Source: Kiritimatiellia bacterium (lineage in GTDB: Bacteria > Verrucomicrobiota > Kiritimatiellia > RFP12 > DVOR01). Taken from it: a stretch of DNA of 64,000 bases. The position numbers were made by a program, and so were the translations under genes. Shown here in pieces: positions 50,297 to 58,152 of the stretch (within the stretch, counting starts at the first letter, position 1; each line of letters begins with the position of its first letter). The stretch covers positions 879,030 through 943,029 of the forward strand of contig JAFXKZ010000002.1 in the NCBI GenBank assembly GCA_017531445.1. The letters run 5' to 3'. Under the pieces are notes generated by a model that was not told the DNA's origin, did not search any database, and worked only from the letters and a program-made list of their open reading frames with translations.

Positions 50297-52126
50297 ATGA
50301 CTGGATTTATTCGCGTAGCGGCACTTACACCAAACCTGCAGCTGGCCCATCCGCAAGCCAATGCGCAAGCTCTCCTATCGCTTGCCTGTGCCGCGCATGC
50401 GCAAGGCGCGTCTGTAGCCGTCGCGCCGGAACTTTCACTCACCGGGGCGACCTGTGGCGACCTCTTCCTCTCCCAAGCCCTGCTGCAACACGCCCAAAAC
50501 GCGCTCACCACCCTCTGCAATGCGTTGCCGGAAAATCTCCTTTTCATTTGCGGACTTCCCCTTTCCGTAGACGATCGGCTCTACGATTGCGCCGTGGTGC
50601 TCACGCGCAACCGGATTTTGGGTTACGTGCCGCGCGCCCGTCTCCCCAGGGCAGAGACACGGCTGCGCACATTCGCGCCCGCCCACACCCTCACCCGCCA
50701 AACACTCCCCGACGGCACCCCCATCGGCACCGACCTGGTCTTTGAACTCGACTCCCTGCGCGTGGCCGTCACCTTTGACACCGCAACGCCGCCGGCGGCT
50801 TCCGCCCAGCTCTTGCTCTGCCTTGCCGCCGCACCGGAAGGCGTTGGGCAGGCTTCCCTGCGCCGCAATGCCCTTGAACAACTCTCCCGCGCCACCGCGA
50901 GTGCCTGTGTCTATGCTGCCGCCGGTGAAGGCGAATCCTCGACCGATGGCATCTACAGCGGTCATCGGATGCTCGTTTCTGAAGGCAAACTCCGTGCAGA
51001 AGCGCGTTGGAACTCCGGCATTTCCTGCATGGATTTCGCGCCCGAATGGGTCACTGCCCGCCGGTTGCGCACCGGTTGCGCGCACAAAGACGCCGCCGCC
51101 ACACGCACGATTCCCGTTACGCTCGCCCTCCGGGAGAGCGATGCTTCGCTGGCAGGCCTGCGCAAAAATCCTTTTATTCCTGAAGACATCGGGGAGCGCA
51201 AGACGCGCTGCGCCGAAATCCTCCATCTGCAAGTCCGTGCGCTCCACCGCCGCATGACCCATGTCCACGCCAAACGGTTGGTGCTCGGACTCTCCGGGGG
51301 CTTGGATTCCACGCTCGCGCTGGTGGTCTGCGCCGCCCTCTGCCGTCAGGCACACCTTCCGGCAACCACCGTGCTCGCCGTGACGATGCCCGGCTTCGGC
51401 ACCTCCTCGCGCACCTATCGCAACGCCGTAACCCTCGCCAACGTGCTCGGTGTGGAATTGCGCGAAATCTCAATCGTCCCCACCGTCACACAGCACTTCA
51501 ACGATATCGGGCAAGACCCGGCGGTGCAGGATGTGACCTATGAAAATGCACAGGCGCGCGCCCGCACCTACCTGTTGATGGATCTGGCCAATAAAGAGCA
51601 GGGATTGCTTGTCGGCACGGGCGACCTCTCCGAAATTGCGCTGGGATGGAGCACCTACAATGGCGACCACATGAGTATGTATTCGGTCAATTGCGGCGTG
51701 CCTAAAACCCTGATTCCCCACTGCCTTGAAGCCGCTATCGACCTTCTCTCCGCGGAAGCGGACACAGCGGCACACGCGCTTTCGACCGTCTTGAAAGATA
51801 TCTGCGATACGCCGGTTTCTCCGGAATTGGTGCCGGGCGTGCAGCATACCGAAACCATCGTCGGCCGTTACGAACTGCACGACTGTTTTCTCTGGTATTT
51901 CATGCGCTACGGATGCGACCGCGCCCGGCTTGCGGAATTGGCGGCACTGCTGCACGGTGCGCTCCCGGAAGACGAACGCACCCGGACGCTTGACATCTTC
52001 TGCCGACGCGTCATCGCGCAGCAATTCAAGCGTTCCTGCAGTCCGGACGGCCCGGCCATCGGCGGCATCTCGCTTTCGCCGCGCGGCGGATGGATGTTGC
52101 CTTCCGATGCCACGCTCACCCTTTGA
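50297..52126 (+). CDS. nadE: NAD+ synthetase with degenerate N-terminal glutaminase domain
   Basis: This enzyme makes NAD from deamido-NAD with ATP. The two-domain layout is that of glutamine-dependent NadE, 609 residues from a GGAGG-preceded ATG. The nitrilase-like N-domain keeps the Glu (VAPELSLTG). The catalytic-Lys region reads VPRARLP, where Lys is expected, and the catalytic-Cys region reads VAVTFDTATPP where CEDxW is expected. Both residues therefore seem lost. The synthetase domain is intact, with LGLSGGLDSTLALV, GTGDLSEIALGWSTYNGDHMSMY and the final FKRSCSPDGPAIGGISLSPRGGW. It may use free ammonia. Confidence 0.93.
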   Translation: MTGFIRVAALTPNLQLAHPQANAQALLSLACAAHAQGASVAVAPELSLTGATCGDLFLSQALLQHAQNALTTLCNALPENLLFICGLPLSVDDRLYDCAVVLTRNRILGYVPRARLPRAETRLRTFAPAHTLTRQTLPDGTPIGTDLVFELDSLRVAVTFDTATPPAASAQLLLCLAAAPEGVGQASLRRNALEQLSRATASACVYAAAGEGESSTDGIYSGHRMLVSEGKLRAEARWNSGISCMDFAPEWVTARRLRTGCAHKDAAATRTIPVTLALRESDASLAGLRKNPFIPEDIGERKTRCAEILHLQVRALHRRMTHVHAKRLVLGLSGGLDSTLALVVCAALCRQAHLPATTVLAVTMPGFGTSSRTYRNAVTLANVLGVELREISIVPTVTQHFNDIGQDPAVQDVTYENAQARARTYLLMDLANKEQGLLVGTGDLSEIALGWSTYNGDHMSMYSVNCGVPKTLIPHCLEAAIDLLSAEADTAAHALSTVLKDICDTPVSPELVPGVQHTETIVGRYELHDCFLWYFMRYGCDRARLAELAALLHGALPEDERTRTLDIFCRRVIAQQFKRSCSPDGPAIGGISLSPRGGWMLPSDATLTL

Positions 52127-52142
52127 AAACCGCCCAAAGACG

Positions 52143-52661
52143 ATGCCACGTTTCCTTGAAGTTTTGCTTGTGGTGCTGACCGCACCGATATGGGTAAGCC
52201 TCTTTCTGCTCGTAGCGGGGCTCATCCGTTGCATTGACGGGGCTCCGGTCTTCTTTCGTCAAGTGCGTCCCGGATGGCAGGCGCGCCCCTTTACGCTCGT
52301 CAAATTCCGCACCATGCGCCCCGGCACGGAAAGCGACGCCCTGCGCACGACCCGATTGGGGGCACTGCTCCGCGCCACCTCGCTGGACGAACTTCCCGAA
52401 TTGATCCACGTGCTCACCGGTGAAATGGCACTTGTCGGTCCGCGTCCGCTCCTGATGGAATACCTGAATGAATACACCCCCGAAGAGATGCACCGCCACG
52501 ATGTGCGCCCCGGCATCACCGGATGGGCGCAAGTCCACGGGCGCAATGCCATCCTGCGCGCAGAGAAGGTGAAATATGATTTGGAATATGTGGCACAACG
52601 CTCCTTCCTCATGGATTGCCGCATCCTGCTGATGACGCTTTTCCATCTCAAAGGCAATTAA
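52143..52661 (+). CDS. Phosphosugar transferase, PglC/WcaJ C-domain family
   Basis: This is a small (172-residue) monotopic membrane enzyme that transfers a phosphosugar from a UDP-sugar to undecaprenyl phosphate, starting a glycan. A re-entrant N-terminal helix (FLEVLLVVLTAPIWVSLFLLVAGLI) is followed by FFRQVRPGWQARPFTLVKFRTM. Catalytic SLDELPELIHVLTGEMALVGPRPLL and RPGITGWAQVHGRN match the family. It starts 17 bp after nadE. It fits with glf and the ABC exporter in a surface-polysaccharide pathway. Confidence 0.92.
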   Translation: MPRFLEVLLVVLTAPIWVSLFLLVAGLIRCIDGAPVFFRQVRPGWQARPFTLVKFRTMRPGTESDALRTTRLGALLRATSLDELPELIHVLTGEMALVGPRPLLMEYLNEYTPEEMHRHDVRPGITGWAQVHGRNAILRAEKVKYDLEYVAQRSFLMDCRILLMTLFHLKGN

Positions 52662-52665
52662 CCGG

Positions 52666-53397
52666 ATGTTTCGCATGACGTTCCCCCCTGCCGCTCCTGC
52701 CTCCCTCAATCAAGCCGCTTGCACACGCGCCCTTACATGGCCGTTCTTCCTGTGGATTGCAGGGTTGGTGCTTCTCTTTTTTCCGCATTCTTTCGACTTT
52801 CCGGCCTATGTCTACGCCGTAAAAACGCTCCTTTGCGCAGGTCTGCTTTCCGTGCTCAAGCCCTGGCGTTTTGCCCCTTGCCACTCCGTTAAAGGAGCCG
52901 CTCCGCTCGGACTTCTGATGGGGCTGGCGGTCTATCTGCTCTGGGCCCTCCCCGAAAGCAGCCCATGGCCGGGCGTAACTGCGTGGTACCAACGCTGGCT
53001 CATCATGATGCCCGGCACACTTCCGGACTACAGTGCCTCATGGTGCTACGCCTATTCCCACCATCCCGTGCTCGCGCTTCTGAAACTCTTCGGCTCGGCC
53101 TTCATTATTGCTCCGATTGAAGAATTCTTCTTTCGCGGTTTTCTGATGCGTTGGCTCACCCAGAAACAATGGCACACACTCCCCTTTGCCGGCGTTTCGC
53201 GTTATGCTTTTTGGGTGACTGTCGCCGTCTTCGCCTTTGAGCACGACCGCTATCTGGGCGGTGCCCTCGCCGGTATGGTCTACGGTGCGCTCGCCTGCGG
53301 CACCGGCAGTCTGCGCGCCCCCATCATCGCCCATGTCACCACCAATCTGCTCCTGGGGCTGCACGTACTTCTTTTCAACGCCTATGGGTTTTGGTAA
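52666..53397 (+). CDS. CPBP (CAAX-protease/bacteriocin-processing type) membrane protease-like protein
   Basis: This integral membrane protein of 243 residues has about seven helices. The family motifs are IIAPIEEFFFRGFLMRWL (EExxxR), FAFEHDRYLGGALAGMVYG (FxxxH region) and PIIAHVTTNLLLG (HxxxN). These residues form the intramembrane glutamic-type protease site. A related subfamily is found with exosortase/PEP-CTERM systems, but no exosortase is seen here. It lies 5 bp after the phosphosugar transferase. Confidence 0.85.
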   Translation: MFRMTFPPAAPASLNQAACTRALTWPFFLWIAGLVLLFFPHSFDFPAYVYAVKTLLCAGLLSVLKPWRFAPCHSVKGAAPLGLLMGLAVYLLWALPESSPWPGVTAWYQRWLIMMPGTLPDYSASWCYAYSHHPVLALLKLFGSAFIIAPIEEFFFRGFLMRWLTQKQWHTLPFAGVSRYAFWVTVAVFAFEHDRYLGGALAGMVYGALACGTGSLRAPIIAHVTTNLLLGLHVLLFNAYGFW

Positions 53398-53404
53398 AAA
53401 TCTG

Positions 53405-53413
53405 TGCTATACT
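53405..53413 (+). promoter_or_regulatory. Extended -10 of the NfnAB-like operon
   Basis: TGCTATACT lies eight bases after the CPBP stop codon and 36 bp before the first start codon. Confidence 0.65.
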
Positions 53414-53449
53414 CTGCGATGAGCCAACCGTTTTTCGATGGAGAAAATC

Positions 53450-54304
53450 ATGTTTCCGATACTTCAGAAAGACCAATTATCCGCCGACGTCTATTCCATG
53501 TGGATTCACGCACCGCTGATTGCCCAGGAACGGCAAGCCGGGCAATTCATCATCCTTCAGGTCGATGAACAGTTCGGCGAACGCATTCCGCTGACCATTG
53601 CCGATGCCGACCCGGTCAAAGGCGCGGTGCGCATTATCTTCCAAGCGGTGGGAGCCTCTACTAAACGGTTGGCACAGTTGCATCCCGGCGACAGCCTCCC
53701 CGTCTTTCTCGGTCCGCTCGGAAAACCTACCCATATCGAGCAAAAAGGCACCGTCGTCTGCGTTGGCGGCGGCATCGGCGTTGCGCCCCTGCACCCCATC
53801 GCACAAGCGATGAAACGCGCCGGCAACAAGGTGATTGTCATCATGGGTGCCCGCACTAAAGACCTCCTGATTCTTGAGAAAGAGATGGCCGCCATCGCCG
53901 ATGAGCTCATCCTCTGCACCGATGACGGCTCCTACGGACGCAAAGCCCTCGTAACCGAACCGCTCAAGGAAGTCTGCGAACGCGAACCTGTGGCAGAATG
54001 TGTCACCATCGGTCCGCCCATCATGATGAAGTTCTGCGCCCTCACCACCAAGCCTTACAACGTTCCCACCACCGCTTCGCTCAACTCCATCATGATCGAC
54101 GGCACCGGAATGTGCGGCGGTTGCCGCGTCCTCGTGGGCGGGCAAATCAAATTCGTCTGCGTGGACGGACCGGAATTTGATGCACATCAAGTCGATTTCG
54201 ACAACCTGATGAAACGGAATCGCGCCTTTGCCAAACGTGAACGCGAAGATGATTGCAACCTCTTCAAAATGGCTGCGGCCAAAACTGCCGAAGACAACCG
54301 CTGA
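53450..54304 (+). CDS. NfnA/SudB-like FAD/NAD-binding and [2Fe-2S] oxidoreductase subunit
   Basis: This 284-residue protein belongs to the ferredoxin-NADP reductase/PyrK family. The FAD-binding part includes GQFIILQVDEQFGERIPLTIAD. The NAD(P) loop is VCVGGGIGVAPLHPIAQAMK. The C-terminal iron-sulfur cysteines lie in DGTGMCGGCRVLVGGQIKFVCVDGPEFD. With the next gene it forms an NfnAB/SudAB-type complex, which in known cases couples NADH, NADPH and ferredoxin by electron bifurcation. The start at 53450 has GGAG six bases upstream. Confidence 0.88.
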   Translation: MFPILQKDQLSADVYSMWIHAPLIAQERQAGQFIILQVDEQFGERIPLTIADADPVKGAVRIIFQAVGASTKRLAQLHPGDSLPVFLGPLGKPTHIEQKGTVVCVGGGIGVAPLHPIAQAMKRAGNKVIVIMGARTKDLLILEKEMAAIADELILCTDDGSYGRKALVTEPLKEVCEREPVAECVTIGPPIMMKFCALTTKPYNVPTTASLNSIMIDGTGMCGGCRVLVGGQIKFVCVDGPEFDAHQVDFDNLMKRNRAFAKREREDDCNLFKMAAAKTAEDNR

Positions 54305-54321
54305 ACAAAGGGATGTGCCCC

Positions 54322-55815
54322 ATGTCTTTTATCGCCAAAGAAACCCTTGAAGCCGAAGCCTGCGCCCTTTGGGCAACCCTCAAAGAGAAACCCCTCACCC
54401 CCAAAGAGCGCAACGCGCTCGCTCAGCAGCCCATGCCGGTGCAGCCCCCCGAAGAGCGCAAACACAATATGCAGGAAGTCGCCATCGGCTACAGCGAAGC
54501 ACAAGCCCGCATTGAGGCCAACCGCTGTTTGCAATGCAAGAACGCCCCCTGCATGAAAGGGTGCCCCGTCGCGATCAACATCCCCGGATTCATCCGCGAA
54601 ATCGCACAGGGGCACTATGCCGAAGCCCTCGGCATCATCCGCCGGAACAGCATCCTTCCGGCCATCTGCGGGCGCGTGTGTCCACAAGAAAATCAATGTC
54701 AGAAAAATTGCACCGTCGGGCTGATTCATAAAGACGTCAATCAAAGTGTCGCCATCGGCCGCTTGGAACGCTTTGTTGCCGACTGGCAACGCGCTCACGA
54801 AGCCGAAGCACCCATTGACAACACCGTGGCCCCTGCCACCGGTAAAAAGGTCGCCGTCGTCGGCTCCGGACCCTCCGGCATCACCGTTGCCGCCGACGTC
54901 CGCCGTGCGGGGCATGAAGTCACGCTCTTTGAAGCCTTTCAGAAGCCCGGCGGGGTGCTTGTCTACGGCATCCCCGAATTCCGCCTGCCCAAAGCCATCG
55001 TTGACCAAGAGGTTGAGGGGCTCAAACAGATGGGCGTTCACATCGAGCCCAACTTTGTTGTCGGCCGCACCCGTAAACTGCGCGACCTCATGGAGAAAGA
55101 CGGCTTTGACGCCGTCTACGTCGGGTCCGGCGCAGGATTACCACGCTTCATGGGTATCCCCGGCGAAGAACTCGTTGGCGTCTTCTCCGCCAATGAGTAT
55201 CTCACCCGCGCCAATCTCATGAAGGCCTACGACCGCGCCGCAGCCGCCACCCCCTATTACCCGGCCAAGCGCGTTGCCGTCCTCGGCGGAGGGAACGTTG
55301 CCATGGATGCTGCGCGTATGGCGTTCCGTCTCGGCGCGGAAGAGGTTTACCTCATTTACCGCCGTAGCCGCGCAGAAATGCCGGCCCGCGCAGAAGAAGT
55401 GGAACACGCCGAAGAAGAAGGGGTCAACTTCCAATTTCTCTGCAATATCGAGCGCATCCTCGGTGACGAGAACGGCATTGTAAATGCCATTGAATGCCTT
55501 CGCTACGAACTCGGCGAACCCGATGCCTCCGGCCGCCGCAGTCCCGTCCCCGTAAAGGGCAGCGAATTCACCCTCCCCATCGATGCGGTCATCATTGCGA
55601 TCGGCAACGCTTCCAATCCCCTGATTCCGCAGACCACACCCGGTCTTGAAATCAACCGGCGCGGCAACATCATCGTTGACGACACGCAAGCGACCAGCAT
55701 TCCCGGTGTCTTCGCCGGCGGCGATATCGTTCTCGGTGCCGCCACCGTCATCCTCGCCATGGGCGAAGGCCGCCGCGCCGCCCAAGCCATCAACGATTAC
55801 CTCGCCAAAGAATAA
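54322..55815 (+). CDS. NfnB/GltD-like NADPH oxidoreductase subunit
   Basis: This flavoprotein of 497 residues is the larger partner of the preceding gene. The N-terminal iron-sulfur region is CLQCKNAPCMKGCPV and CGRVCPQENQCQKNC. The FAD loop is VAVVGSGPSGITVAADVRRAGHEVTLFEA, followed by GGVLVYGIPEFRLPK. The NADPH loop is VAVLGGGNVAMDAARMAFRLGAEEVYLIYRRSRAEMPA. The end has GVFAGGDIVLGAATVILAMGEGR. It may be annotated as glutamate synthase small chain or SudA, but no large glutamate synthase subunit is present. The CRISPR array begins one base after its stop codon. Confidence 0.93.
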   Translation: MSFIAKETLEAEACALWATLKEKPLTPKERNALAQQPMPVQPPEERKHNMQEVAIGYSEAQARIEANRCLQCKNAPCMKGCPVAINIPGFIREIAQGHYAEALGIIRRNSILPAICGRVCPQENQCQKNCTVGLIHKDVNQSVAIGRLERFVADWQRAHEAEAPIDNTVAPATGKKVAVVGSGPSGITVAADVRRAGHEVTLFEAFQKPGGVLVYGIPEFRLPKAIVDQEVEGLKQMGVHIEPNFVVGRTRKLRDLMEKDGFDAVYVGSGAGLPRFMGIPGEELVGVFSANEYLTRANLMKAYDRAAAATPYYPAKRVAVLGGGNVAMDAARMAFRLGAEEVYLIYRRSRAEMPARAEEVEHAEEEGVNFQFLCNIERILGDENGIVNAIECLRYELGEPDASGRRSPVPVKGSEFTLPIDAVIIAIGNASNPLIPQTTPGLEINRRGNIIVDDTQATSIPGVFAGGDIVLGAATVILAMGEGRRAAQAINDYLAKE

Positions 55816-55816
55816 T

Positions 55817-57078
55817 CTTTCAACGCTTCGTTCTTTGATATGATTACTGCAACTCTTTCCAAATTGCGCAACTTGTGAAGGGGTCGCGGTTTCAGTAGTT
55901 TGTTCTTTGATATGATTACTGCAACATATAGTATTTACAGGGTTTTGGGCGGTGACGCACTGTTTCAGTAGTTTGTTCTTTGATATGATTACTGCAACGA
56001 GCAAGAGAGCGAAACAATCCGTGAAGATGCACTAAGTTTCAGTAGTTTGTTCTTTGATATGATTACTGCAACCGCAGCAGCAGCGCAACAATGCTCGTCA
56101 GATTAAGAGTTTCAGTAGTTTGTTCTTTGATATGATTACTGCAACGCAATCCCGGGCGCGACTACACCGCGCAGCTAGCGTTTCAGTAGTTTGTTCTTTG
56201 ATATGATTACTGCAACTCGTCAGTCGTTGAGGTTTCGCCGTCAGGGGAAGGTTTCAGTAGTTTGTTCTTTGATATGATTACTGCAACAGTAACTTCAGTC
56301 GTTGCAGAAGTCTGCGAAATGTTTCAGTAGTTTGTTCTTTGATATGATTACTGCAACAGATTTTACCGCTAGGTGCAGATGCTAGTGCTAGGTTTCACTA
56401 GTTTGTTCTTTGATATGATTACTGCAACCCTTTTGGGCTGTGTTCTTAATCTCGCCGAAGTTGGTTTCAGTAGTTTGTTCTTTGATATGATTACTGCAAC
56501 GTGACGAAGTTTGCCGAAGTGCCATCCTACAAGGTTTCAGTAGTTTGTTCTTTGATATGATTACTGCAACTTATCCTTTTCGGGCGTGAAGTGTTCGCAG
56601 GGCTTTTCGTTTCAGTAGTTTGTTCTTTGATATGATTACTGCAACAACAATGATAAGCCTTTGATTTTTCAAACTAAAAAAGTTTCAGTAGTTTGTTCTT
56701 TGATATGATTACTGCAACGTATTGTTTGAGGCGTGTAGATGGCAACGATAATGAGGTTTCAGTAGTTTGTTCTTTGATATGATTACTGCAACCTCTGAGG
56801 TCTGCGCGGAAGTGCTTGTTGATACGTTTCAGTAGTTTGTTCTTTGATATGATTACTGCAACTTACAAGTTCGCAAAGAGCAAAGGCTTACTGGAGGTTT
56901 CAGTAGTTTGTTCTTTGATATGATTACTGCAACTTTCTTTTCGGCGGCCACCTCTGGCCCCATCGTCTGTTTCAGTAGTTTGTTCTTTGATATGATTACT
57001 GCAACACTTGTGCAGAAGTCCGCAACCAAAGCGGATATAGAGTTTCAGTAGTTTGTTCTTTGATATGATTACTGCAAC
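55817..57078 (+). CRISPR. Type II-B CRISPR array, 18 repeats and 17 spacers
   Basis: The repeat is 37 bp, beginning GTTTCAGTAGTTTGTTC and ending GATATGATTACTGCAAC. Spacers are 33-38 bp. Repeat starts are 55817, 55889, 55962, 56036, 56109, 56180, 56251, 56321, 56392, 56464, 56534, 56609, 56682, 56756, 56826, 56897, 56969 and 57042. The first repeat is degenerate in its left half (six changes), and the ninth has one change (GTTTCAC). The plus orientation is shown by the tracrRNA anti-repeat and by a terminator at the right end. Each repeat carries TGATATGAT, an extended -10 nine bases before the spacer. Confidence 0.98.
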
Positions 57079-57135
57079 AGCTCTTCAAAATCTTAGAAAA
57101 TCAAGGTTTTGAGGGGCTGTTGCAGTTTATTTTTT
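57071..57135 (+). terminator. Array terminator built from the last repeat
   Basis: A 24-bp stem (three G-U wobbles) pairs 57071-57094 with 57103-57126 around loop AGAAAATC and is followed by TTTATTTTTT. Its first eight bases, ACTGCAAC, are the end of the last repeat. Confidence 0.9.
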
Positions 57136-57163
57136 CTCACATTGCTCTTTTGCATTCTTTGGA

Positions 57164-57192
57164 TTGCTTTTTGCGAAAAAAAGTTATATAAT
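57164..57192 (+). promoter_or_regulatory. tracrRNA promoter
   Basis: TTGCTT (57164-57169), a 17-bp spacer and a perfect TATAAT (57187-57192) place the start at about 57199. Confidence 0.85.
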
Positions 57193-57198
57193 CTAGTC

Positions 57199-57274
57199 AT
57201 CAAAGAACACAACACTGAAATCATCTAAAATCAATCTTGGACCGCCCTCCGCTCAGCGTGGCGGTTTTATTTTT
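57199..57274 (+). ncRNA. tracrRNA of the type II-B system
   Basis: This RNA of about 76 nt pairs with the crRNA repeat and binds Cas9. The anti-repeat ATCAAAGAACACAACACTGAAAT (57199-57221) is complementary to the first 23 bases of the repeat at 19 positions plus one wobble. It forms an 11-bp lower stem, an internal bulge and an upper stem. The middle part, with ATCATCTAAAAT, resembles the known Francisella tracrRNA (AATCATTTAAAAG) as I recall it. A terminal hairpin ACCGCC...GGCGGT (57241-57265) and TTTTATTTTT end it. It converges on the cas4 stop codon. Confidence 0.9.
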
Positions 57275-57854
57275 AGAAGCGATCATTGCAATATTTCAGA
57301 AATTCACATTGTCCACATTGTGTATAACTTGCGCTCGAATCAGGAAAGACACCTTGATTCAATACTTTTCGTAAGTGATGAAGTATTACATTTGTTTGTC
57401 GATCAAGTGCTTCCGTTCGGGTAATCGTATGTATTTTCCTACTCAATCCAACGATGACAAGTGCAGTCTTAAATGTTTTTTTGAATTGTTCCTCCGCCAA
57501 CAATCCATAACACATTAGCTGAAACATGGTCGCCTTGGTGAGTTTGGGCATTTTATTTTTAAACTCAATGGGAACGATTTGCTGCTCGTCCTCTAATAAT
57601 GCATCAGGAATTCCGTGGATGTTTAATTGCAGGGACTTCAGTTTTGGAGAATAGTGAATTGTCGGATTATTCAGGCCAAATTTTTGTAATGACCGCCGTT
57701 TCATCAGTTCTGCCATCTTCAAATGATAATCAATGCCTTGTTTTACCCAAAGTTGGATGGGTTGTTGTATGCCAGCCACTTCCAAAAAGAAAGGGATCCG
57801 TGGACAAAACATGAACTGCCGGATTAAGCTAACGGGGATGCTATAAGGTCCCAT
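57273..57854 (-). CDS. cas4: CRISPR-associated exonuclease Cas4
   Basis: Cas4 is a RecB-family nuclease with an iron-sulfur cluster that trims prespacers and selects PAM orientation. It distinguishes subtype II-B from II-A and II-C. In 193 residues the four cluster cysteines are C17, C180, C183 and C189. The nuclease residues are H44, D84 (HGIPDALL), E97-x-K99 (PIEFK) and Q112-xxx-Y116. The start at 57854 (MGPYSIPVSLIRQFMFC) overlaps the cas2 end by 14 bases. The open frame extends further upstream, but that part reads through cas2. Confidence 0.93.
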   Translation of the reverse strand: MGPYSIPVSLIRQFMFCPRIPFFLEVAGIQQPIQLWVKQGIDYHLKMAELMKRRSLQKFGLNNPTIHYSPKLKSLQLNIHGIPDALLEDEQQIVPIEFKNKMPKLTKATMFQLMCYGLLAEEQFKKTFKTALVIVGLSRKIHTITRTEALDRQTNVILHHLRKVLNQGVFPDSSASYTQCGQCEFLKYCNDRF

Positions 57855-58149
57855 AGTCACTGTACTCCGGAAGAAGTTCTTTCGTATAGCCAAATCCATT
57901 TTCAGACAGAATACATGCACGTGCTTTCCCCGGTAAGAGAAAAGCCTTGTCTGTCGCAGCATCAAGGAGTGTTTTAAAGAGATTGATAATCGATTTTCTA
58001 TTTGCAAGTGTCGTATATCCCCAAAAAACGGAATGTTGAATGTGTATTAATCCAATATCTTTCAGTGCTTCTGCCATTTTCTTACGCTTTTTATCTGACT
58101 GTATGTCATAGCAAACCAGTACTTCTGTATAAATCGGAGGAAGTTTCAT
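57841..58149 (-). CDS. cas2: CRISPR-associated protein Cas2
   Basis: Cas2 forms the central dimer of the Cas1-Cas2 integrase. Its 102 residues show the ferredoxin-like fold start VLVCYDIQSDKKRKKMAEAL with conserved Asp15, then GLIHIQHSVFWGYTT. It lies three bases after the cas1 stop and overlaps cas4, so cas1, cas2 and cas4 are translationally coupled. An ACAATGAAAC start context without a strong Shine-Dalgarno fits coupling. Confidence 0.93.
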   Translation of the reverse strand: MKLPPIYTEVLVCYDIQSDKKRKKMAEALKDIGLIHIQHSVFWGYTTLANRKSIINLFKTLLDAATDKAFLLPGKARACILSENGFGYTKELLPEYSDYGTL

Positions 58150-58152
58150 TGT

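Noticed and set aside
57079..57163. A scaRNA-like second small RNA as in Francisella
   Set aside because: The segment between the array and the tracrRNA promoter is fully explained by the terminator hairpin and the promoter. No second anti-repeat or start site is visible.
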